DNA of 64,000 nt from Rhodobacter capsulatus. GTDB taxonomy: Bacteria; Pseudomonadota; Alphaproteobacteria; Rhodobacterales; Rhodobacteraceae. The stretch lies in the NCBI RefSeq assembly GCF_003254295.1, contig NZ_QKZO01000011.1:62001-126000 (forward strand), written 5' to 3'. The notes under the pieces were generated by a model. That model was given only the letters and a program-made list of their open reading frames with translations. It made no database searches and was not told where the DNA came from. Shown here piece by piece: positions 57,833 through 64,000 of the stretch (positions within the stretch are counted from its first letter, which is position 1; each line of letters starts with the position of its first letter). Both the position numbers and the translations under genes were made by a program.

Positions 57833-58414
57833 TCAGACGTGCACGAGCCCGGCAAAGCCCATGAAGGCGAGGCCCAGAAGCCCTGCGGATACGAAGGCGA
57901 TGGGGGTTCCGGCGAAGGCGGCGGGGACCGACAGCTGCGCCAGCCGCTCGCGCATGCCCGCAAAGATCACCAGAACGAGGGTAAAGCCGACCGAGGCGCC
58001 AAAGCCGCTCAGCGTGCTCATCGCAAGGCTCAGATGGCCCTGGATATACATCAGCGGCAGACCCAGGACGGCGCAGTTGGTGGTGATCAGCGGCAGATAG
58101 ATGCCGAGCGCCTTGTGCAGGTCGGGGGTGACCTTGCGCATCACCGTCTCGATGAATTGCACGATCGCGGCGATGACCAGGATCATGCTCAGGATGCGCA
58201 GGAATTTCAGGTCGAGCGGTTCCAGGATCAGCGCCTCGACCAGCCAGCAGGCGGCCGAGGCGACGGTGATCACGAAGGTGGTGGCCAACCCCATGCCGAT
58301 CGCGGCATCGGTCTTGCGCGAGACGCCCATGAACGGGCACAGCCCGAGGAATTTCACCAGCACGACGTTGTTCACAAGCGCGGTGCTCAAGAGGACGAGA
58401 AGGAAGTCTTGCAT
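57833..58414 (-). CDS. rnfA: Rnf complex subunit A (membrane)
   Basis: The 193-residue subunit has six membrane segments. [20 protein letters not shown] near the N-terminus and [14 protein letters not shown] near residue 110 carry the two conserved Cys that with those of RnfE hold the intramembrane Fe-S centre. It is the first gene of the leftward operon; GGGGAG precedes the start. A sigma-54 promoter lies 65 nt upstream, so transcription should follow nitrogen limitation. Confidence 0.95.
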   Translation of the reverse strand: MQDFLLVLLSTALVNNVVLVKFLGLCPFMGVSRKTDAAIGMGLATTFVITVASAACWLVEALILEPLDLKFLRILSMILVIAAIVQFIETVMRKVTPDLHKALGIYLPLITTNCAVLGLPLMYIQGHLSLAMSTLSGFGASVGFTLVLVIFAGMRERLAQLSVPAAFAGTPIAFVSAGLLGLAFMGFAGLVHV

Positions 58415-58478
58415 CGGTCTCCCCGGTTGGCTGTGCCGTCGCGCCAAGGCTCGGGCGAAGGGCTTCATCGGGGATCCA

Positions 58479-58493
58479 GCAAGAGCCGTGCCA
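58479..58493 (-). promoter_or_regulatory. Sigma-54 promoter of the rnf operon
   Basis: Read on the minus strand, TGGCACGGCTCTTGC has the invariant GG and GC dinucleotides with 10 nt between them. It lies 65 nt upstream of the rnfA start and would need an activator, presumably NifA. Confidence 0.9.
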
Positions 58494-58690
58494 AGCGGGC
58501 GGATCGCGGCCTTTCGCGCCCCCGCGTGCCCGCCCGCGTGCGTGTCCGCGCGCGCATCCGCCCCCGCGCCCGCGATAAGGATGTGAGCGCTCTCGCCGCA
58601 GCGGCAAAGCCCGTCGATTTCGGGGGGAAATCGCCTCGATCACGGCTTCGAGAGCCGGTTTTCCGCATGATTTCGGCGCTTTCGCCGCAT

Positions 58691-58716
58691 TGTCGGATTC
58701 CCGACAATTTGTCGGG
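58691..58716. promoter_or_regulatory. NifA-type upstream activator site with overlapping palindrome
   Basis: TGT-N10-ACA (TGTCGG, ATTC, CCGACA) occupies the first 16 bp. Its right arm also forms the left arm of a 17-bp palindrome CCCGACAA-T-TTGTCGGG. The site lies about 73 bp upstream of the fprA -24 element and about 200 bp from the rnfA one, so it may serve both. The rest of the 422-nt gap between the two start codons holds the two promoters and GC-rich sequence with no ORF. Confidence 0.8.
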
Positions 58717-58778
58717 GCCGCGCCGCGGCTTCTGTCGCCTTGCGGCCCCGCGGCCCTGTTTCCTTGGGGTTCCGCGCT

Positions 58779-58793
58779 TGGCACGGTTCTTGC
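58779..58793 (+). promoter_or_regulatory. Sigma-54 promoter of fprA-fdxC-fdxN
   Basis: TGGCACGGTTCTTGC is a near-consensus -24/-12 element. The start of transcription would fall near 58805, about 30 nt before the TTG start codon of fprA. Confidence 0.93.
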
Positions 58794-58836
58794 TGCAACC
58801 CTGATGCGGCCTGCCCGCAACCACAGGAGTGTTCCC

Positions 58837-60446
<1,610 letters not shown>

Positions 60447-60492
60447 GAAGACGAAACGAAGCCAAGCCATCAGCCAGAAAAGGAAACCAGCC

Positions 60493-60690
60493 ATGGCCAT
60501 GAAGATCGATCCCGAACTCTGCACCTCCTGTGGCGACTGCGAACCGGTCTGCCCGACCAATGCGATCGCGCCGAAGAAAGGTGTCTATGTGATCAACGCC
60601 GAAACCTGCACCGAATGCGAGGGCGAGCACGACCTGCCGCAATGCGTCAACGCCTGCATGACCGACAATTGCATCAACCCGGCGGCGTAA
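60493..60690 (+). CDS. fdxN: 2[4Fe-4S] ferredoxin FdxN (FdI)
   Basis: The 65-residue ferredoxin has two cluster motifs, CTSCGDCEPVCP and CTECEGEHDLPQCVNAC, the second with the enlarged loop typical of nif-linked ferredoxins. It is the main electron donor to nitrogenase in R. capsulatus and the likely acceptor of electrons raised in energy by Rnf. It is in the same rightward transcript as fdxC. Confidence 0.96.
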   Translation: MAMKIDPELCTSCGDCEPVCPTNAIAPKKGVYVINAETCTECEGEHDLPQCVNACMTDNCINPAA

Positions 60691-60691
60691 G

Positions 60692-61171
60692 ATGACGGGC
60701 TGCTGCGACGACGGTCTGGCGACCGGGGCGCGCGATCTGCGCGAAAGACTGCGCGTGGTCGCGGTCAGGGGCGAAAGCCTTGTTGTCGCGGCAGACCGCG
60801 CCTCGGCCTGTGCCGCCTGTGCCGAGGCGAAGGGCTGCGGCACCCGGGTTCTGGTCTCGCTGCGCCGGGCCGATCTGATGACGATCGACCGCCCGGCGGG
60901 CCTTGCCGTCGCCGCGGGCGACGAGGTCGATGTGGCGATCTCCGGCAACAGCTTTCTGGCCGGTGTCGGACTGGCCTATCTCTTGCCCGCGCTGGCCTTT
61001 GTCATCGCCCTGTCGGTGGCGACGGGGGCGGGGCTCTCGGATGGCGCTTCGGCCGTGGTGGCGCTGATCGTGCTGCCGCTTGCTTTCCTGCCGGTGGCTT
61101 TTCTGGAACGCCGCGCGCGTCTGCACCGGTCGCTGCAGGTGCTCGAGGTGATCCCGGGCCGGGGCAGATGA
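60692..61171 (+). CDS. RseC/SoxR-reducing-system family membrane protein
   Basis: The 159-residue protein has an N-terminal Cys-rich domain with CAACAEAKGCG near residues 37-47, like RseC. It also has two membrane segments around residues 90-110 and 117-137 and a basic tail. E. coli RseC works with Rsx (the Rnf homologue) to keep SoxR reduced. The start is 1 nt after the fdxN stop and its stop overlaps rnfF by 4 nt, so it is firmly part of this operon. A role in assembling or modulating Rnf is inferred. Confidence 0.85.
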   Translation: MTGCCDDGLATGARDLRERLRVVAVRGESLVVAADRASACAACAEAKGCGTRVLVSLRRADLMTIDRPAGLAVAAGDEVDVAISGNSFLAGVGLAYLLPALAFVIALSVATGAGLSDGASAVVALIVLPLAFLPVAFLERRARLHRSLQVLEVIPGRGR

Positions 61172-62265
61172 CCCTCCGCGGCAGCCTTGCGCGGGCGGCG
61201 CTGGTTCTGGCCGCGGGGCTGGCCCTTGCGGGCGGGGTGCGGGTGCTGCGCCCCGCGCCGGACATCACCGAGACCTTTTATGTCTTCGGCACGCTTCTCG
61301 AGGTCGAAACCCGTGGCGTGCCCGAGGCGCAGGCCCGCGACGCGATGGCGGTGCTTGGCGCGCATTTCCGGCAGATGCACCGCGACTGGCACGCCTGGGC
61401 CCCGGGCAAGCTGGAAAGCCTGAATGCGGCGATTGCCGCGGGCAAGCCCTTCGAAGTCGACCCCGCTCTGGCGAAACTTCTGGCGCAGGGCCGGGAACTT
61501 GCCTGCCGCTCGAACGGGCTTTTTGATCCCGCCGTGGGCGGCATGGTCGAGGCCTGGGGTTTTCACGCCGACACCCCGCCCGAGGGCGATCCGCCCGCCG
61601 AGGCGGTGCTGGCCAGGCTTCTGGCGGGCGCCCCGAAAATGACCGATCTGACGATCGCGGGCACCACGGTGCGCTCGTCCAATCCCGCCGTGCAGCTCGA
61701 TCTGGGCGCCTATGCCAAGGGCGCGGCGCTGGACCTGGCCGAAGAAGACCTGCAGGCCGCAGGCATCCGTGATGCGGTGCTGAACGCGGGCGGCGGGGTG
61801 CAGGTTCTGGGCGATCACGGCGCGCGGCCCTGGCGCGTCGCGATCCGCGATCCCTTCGAATGGGGCGTCGTCGGCGCCGTTTCGCTGCGCCCGGGCGAGG
61901 CCTTGCACACCTCGGGCAATTACGAGCGTTATTTCGACAAGGGCGGCATCCGCTTTTCCCATATCATCGACCCGCGCACCGCCCGGCCGATGCAGGGGAT
62001 CGTGTCGGTCTCGGTCCTGTCCGACAGCGGCGCGCTCTCCGATGCCGCCGCCACGGCGCTGAGTGTTGCGGGCGAAAAGGACTGGCCACGGATCGCCGCG
62101 CAGATGGGGGTGACGGCGGTTCTGATGATCACCGATGACGGATCGATGCTTGCCACCCCCGCGATGATGGACCGCCTCGAGCCCGTCGCAGGCGGGTTTC
62201 CCGCCCCGATCACCGTCGTCGATCTGCCCAAGGATGTGGCAATTCCCGTCTGTCCCGCGGGCTGA
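61168..62265 (+). CDS. rnfF: RnfF, ApbE-type FAD:protein FMN transferase
   Basis: The 365-residue protein has an N-terminal hydrophobic signal or anchor (residues 8-24). The ApbE domain follows: YVFGTLLEVETRG, FDPAVGGMVEAWGF near residue 120, LDLGAYAKGAALDLA near residue 175, VLNAGGGVQVLG near 207 and a C-terminal SDAAATALSV. ApbE enzymes attach FMN to Thr of S-G-A-T motifs, which are present in RnfG and (as SGST) RnfD here. Its export matches periplasmic flavinylation. Confidence 0.93.
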   Translation: MTLRGSLARAALVLAAGLALAGGVRVLRPAPDITETFYVFGTLLEVETRGVPEAQARDAMAVLGAHFRQMHRDWHAWAPGKLESLNAAIAAGKPFEVDPALAKLLAQGRELACRSNGLFDPAVGGMVEAWGFHADTPPEGDPPAEAVLARLLAGAPKMTDLTIAGTTVRSSNPAVQLDLGAYAKGAALDLAEEDLQAAGIRDAVLNAGGGVQVLGDHGARPWRVAIRDPFEWGVVGAVSLRPGEALHTSGNYERYFDKGGIRFSHIIDPRTARPMQGIVSVSVLSDSGALSDAAATALSVAGEKDWPRIAAQMGVTAVLMITDDGSMLATPAMMDRLEPVAGGFPAPITVVDLPKDVAIPVCPAG

Positions 62266-62273
62266 ACGCGCTT

Positions 62274-62288
62274 TGGCACGGGCCTTGC
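62274..62288 (+). promoter_or_regulatory. Sigma-54 promoter upstream of the peroxiredoxin gene
   Basis: TGGCACGGGCCTTGC has the same element length and GG-N10-GC spacing as the fprA, rnfA and nifE promoters. It lies 9 nt after the rnfF stop. I found no TGT-N10-ACA site in the 200 nt upstream, inside rnfF. The transcribed leader would be about 120 nt. Confidence 0.75.
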
Positions 62289-62315
62289 CCGACGGCGCCT
62301 GTCACATTCTGGACT

Positions 62316-62328
62316 TGGAACGATTCCA
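62316..62328. promoter_or_regulatory. Palindrome resembling an Irr/ICE box
   Basis: TGGAACGATTCCA is a perfect inverted repeat whose core GAACGATTC fits the centre of the alphaproteobacterial Irr (ICE) consensus. It lies between the sigma-54 promoter and the peroxiredoxin start. Binding by an iron- or peroxide-responsive regulator is possible but unproven. Confidence 0.4.
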
Positions 62329-62418
62329 TATTGCAGTGCAGCGACGATCAGGCTACCCCGTCGGCGAAGAATTTTCGGGGCCCCCGATCCGGGGCCCGAC
62401 CCAGGACAGGAGAGACAG

Positions 62419-62958
62419 ATGAAAACCAACAGCAAATTGCCCGACGTGACCTTTCACACCCGCGTGCGCGACGAAAGCGTCGGCGGTCCGAACCCCTTCC
62501 GCTGGCAGGACATGACCACCGCCGATTATTTCGCGGGCAAGCGGGTGATCCTGTTCTCGCTGCCGGGCGCCTTCACGCCGACCTGCTCGACCTACCAGCT
62601 GCCGGGCTTCGAGAAGGGCTTCCCGGAGTTCGCCGCGAATGGCATCGACGCGATCTATTGCCTCTCGGTCAACGACAGCTTCGTGATGAACCAATGGGCG
62701 AAAGCGCAGGGACTGGAAAACGTCCAGGTGATCCCGGACGGCTCGGGCGAATTCACCCGCCGCATGGGGATGCTGGTGCGCAAGGACAACCTTGGCTTCG
62801 GCCTGCGCTCGTGGCGCTATGCCGCCATCGTCGACAACGGCGTGATCGAGGCCTGGTTCGAAGAGCCCGGCCTGATGGACAACTGCCCCGAGGACCCCTA
62901 TGGCGTCTCCAGCCCGGAAAACCTTCTGGCCTGGCTGAAAACCGCGAAAGCCGCCTGA
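62419..62958 (+). CDS. Peroxiredoxin (Prx5-type)
   Basis: The 179-residue thiol peroxidase has the peroxidatic Cys in FSLPGAFTPTCSTYQLPGF near residue 56, preceded by the usual Pro-Gly-Ala-Phe-Thr-Pro. It lacks a fused glutaredoxin domain. A second Cys in AIYCLSVND and one in NCPEDP could act in recycling. It is behind a sigma-54 promoter between rnfF and nifE, so it probably protects nitrogenase or Fe-S proteins from peroxide. The start follows CAGGAGAG. Confidence 0.92.
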   Translation: MKTNSKLPDVTFHTRVRDESVGGPNPFRWQDMTTADYFAGKRVILFSLPGAFTPTCSTYQLPGFEKGFPEFAANGIDAIYCLSVNDSFVMNQWAKAQGLENVQVIPDGSGEFTRRMGMLVRKDNLGFGLRSWRYAAIVDNGVIEAWFEEPGLMDNCPEDPYGVSSPENLLAWLKTAKAA

Positions 62959-62978
62959 GCGATCCGAAAAAGGTTCCG

Positions 62979-63004
62979 AAAGCCCCGCCCCCGGCGGGGC
63001 TTTT
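62979..63004 (+). terminator. Rho-independent terminator after the peroxiredoxin gene
   Basis: AAAGCCCCGCC and GGCGGGGCTTT pair over 11 bp around a CCC loop, with TTTT at the end. It separates the peroxiredoxin from nifE. Confidence 0.9.
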
Positions 63005-63020
63005 GGGTTGCGGGGCAGGG

Positions 63021-63037
63021 TCCGACAATTTGTCGGA
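63021..63037. promoter_or_regulatory. Palindromic upstream element of nifE
   Basis: TCCGACAA-T-TTGTCGGA is a perfect 17-bp palindrome centred 57 bp before the -24 element. It shares the core CCGACAATTTGTCGG with the fprA/rnfA region. The half-sites face outward (ACA-N3-TGT) rather than as in the classical TGT-N10-ACA; no classical site was found nearby. Confidence 0.6.
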
Positions 63038-63085
63038 TATGCTCCAAACCCGGCGCCGATGCCGCAAAAACCGGGCCGTTTCACC

Positions 63086-63100
63086 TGGCACGTTGCTTGC
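63086..63100 (+). promoter_or_regulatory. Sigma-54 promoter of nifE
   Basis: TGGCACGTTGCTTGC is a near-consensus -24/-12 element with GG-N10-GC. The leader to the nifE start would be short, about 17 nt, with AGGGGGATG as ribosome site. Confidence 0.93.
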
Positions 63101-63128
63101 TTGATCCCTGATAACAGGGGGATGCACC

Positions 63129-64000
63129 ATGTCCGAAGCCTTGAAGTCGAAAATTGCCGCTGTCCTGAACGAGCCGGGCTGCGCCACCAATGCGACCAAG
63201 ACCGATGTTTTGCGCAAGAAGGGCTGCACCAAGCAATTGACCCCGGGGGCGGCGGCCGGTGGCTGCGCCTTTGACGGCGCGATGATCGCGCTGCAGCCGA
63301 TCGTCGATGTCGCCCATCTGGTCCATGCCCCCGCCGCCTGCTGGTCGAACGGCTGGGATAACCGCTCCTCGGCCTCTTCGGGGTCGGAACTTTACCGCAA
63401 GGGTTTCACCACCGATCTGTCGGAAATCGACATCGTGATGGGGCATGGCGAGAAGAAACTCTACCGCGCCATCCGCGAAGTGATCGAGGCGGAAAGCCCC
63501 GCCGCCGTCTTCGTCTATGCGACCTGCGTGACGGCGCTGATCGGCGATGACATCGAGGCCGTCTGCAAGGCGGCCACAGTGAAATGGGGCACGCCCTGCA
63601 TTCCGGTCAATGTGCCGGGGTTCGCGGGCTCGAAGAACCTCGGCAACAAGCTGGGCGGCGAGGCGCTTCTGGATCACGTCATCGGCACGCTGGAGCCCGA
63701 GACGGTGACGCCTTACGATGTCAACATCATCGGCGATTACAACCTGTCGGGGGAACTCTGGCAGGTGAAGCCGCTTCTCGACAAGCTCGGCATCCGCATT
63801 CTGGGCGCGATCGCTGGCGATGCGCGCTACAAACAGGTGGCGATGGCGCATCGGGCCAAGGTGACGATGCTCGTCTGCTCGCAGGCGCTGATCAATGTCG
63901 CCCGCAAGATGCAGGACCGCTACGGCATCCCCTATTTCGAGGGCTCGTTCTACGGCATCTCGGACACCTCGCAATCGCTGCGCACCATGTGCCGGATGCT
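63129..64000 (+). CDS. nifE: Nitrogenase FeMo-cofactor scaffold protein NifE, cut by window end
   Basis: The first 290 residues of NifE are present: CATNATKTDVLRKKGCTKQLTPGAAAGGCAFDGAMIALQPI at the N-terminus, HAPAACWSNGWDNR, YATCVTALIGDDIEAVC and VPGFAGSKNLGNK. These hold the Cys ligands of the NifEN Fe-S cluster. With NifN it forms the scaffold on which FeMo-cofactor is completed. The frame is open to the window edge. nifN and nifX would be expected next, outside the window. Confidence 0.96.
   Translation, partial: MSEALKSKIAAVLNEPGCATNATKTDVLRKKGCTKQLTPGAAAGGCAFDGAMIALQPIVDVAHLVHAPAACWSNGWDNRSSASSGSELYRKGFTTDLSEIDIVMGHGEKKLYRAIREVIEAESPAAVFVYATCVTALIGDDIEAVCKAATVKWGTPCIPVNVPGFAGSKNLGNKLGGEALLDHVIGTLEPETVTPYDVNIIGDYNLSGELWQVKPLLDKLGIRILGAIAGDARYKQVAMAHRAKVTMLVCSQALINVARKMQDRYGIPYFEGSFYGISDTSQSLRTMCRM

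Overview
The window is a GC-rich, tightly packed alphaproteobacterial chromosome segment. Full rnf, fprA-fdxC-fdxN and nifE genes, sigma-54 promoters, a split MetH and ethylmalonyl-CoA pathway and choline-sulfate genes point to a purple non-sulfur bacterium of the Rhodobacter type. Gene order at the right end matches what I know of Rhodobacter capsulatus. No rRNA, tRNA, CRISPR array, insertion sequence or prophage was seen; nearly all of it reads as resident chromosome.

Left end (1-12.6 kb): a B12/one-carbon/metal block. Two divergent cobalamin riboswitches sit back to back. One faces left to a truncated DUF4198 gene (probable cobalt-uptake accessory). The other faces right to a DUF1636 protein and two tandem cobyric acid synthase genes. 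Next comes a methionine synthase split over two overlapping genes, preceded by a promoter with an AT-rich palindrome. A third cobalamin riboswitch precedes a Rieske oxygenase/reductase pair of the glycine-betaine demethylase type. A COG0523 (CobW-like) GTPase follows on the other strand and carries a Zur-type operator, so it is probably zinc- rather than cobalamin-related.

Middle (12.7-42 kb): housekeeping genes in short operons: xthA, a YbbN/CnoX thioredoxin, LON-domain and Trm112-like proteins, a UbiH-type hydroxylase, an amidase, a DapC-like aminotransferase, ftsK, lolA, a lytic transglycosylase, hspQ, a STAS/anti-sigma kinase pair, fRMsr, an RluA-type synthase, a NYN-domain protein, folK, rpoZ, rsh, pdxJ-acpS-lepB-rnc-era, recO, mcd, two Hint-domain proteins, dapE and a GNAT. 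Several adjacent genes share ATGA stop/start overlaps. Three copies of a dispersed intergenic repeat occur at two places.

42-52 kb: a very large multi-PAS GGDEF-EAL protein, then a choline-sulfate block: radical-SAM sulfatase maturase, LysR regulator, choline-binding periplasmic protein and Cys-type choline sulfatase.

52-64 kb: the nitrogen-fixation electron-supply region. rnfABCDGEH runs leftward and ends with a Tat-type flavoprotein gene. fprA-fdxC-fdxN-rseC-like-rnfF runs rightward. The shared intergenic region has two divergent sigma-54 promoters and a NifA-type upstream site. A peroxiredoxin and then nifE (cut by the window end) each have their own sigma-54 promoter. Together these genes would drive ferredoxin reduction by ion-motive force for nitrogenase, with flavinylation of RnfD/RnfG by RnfF.
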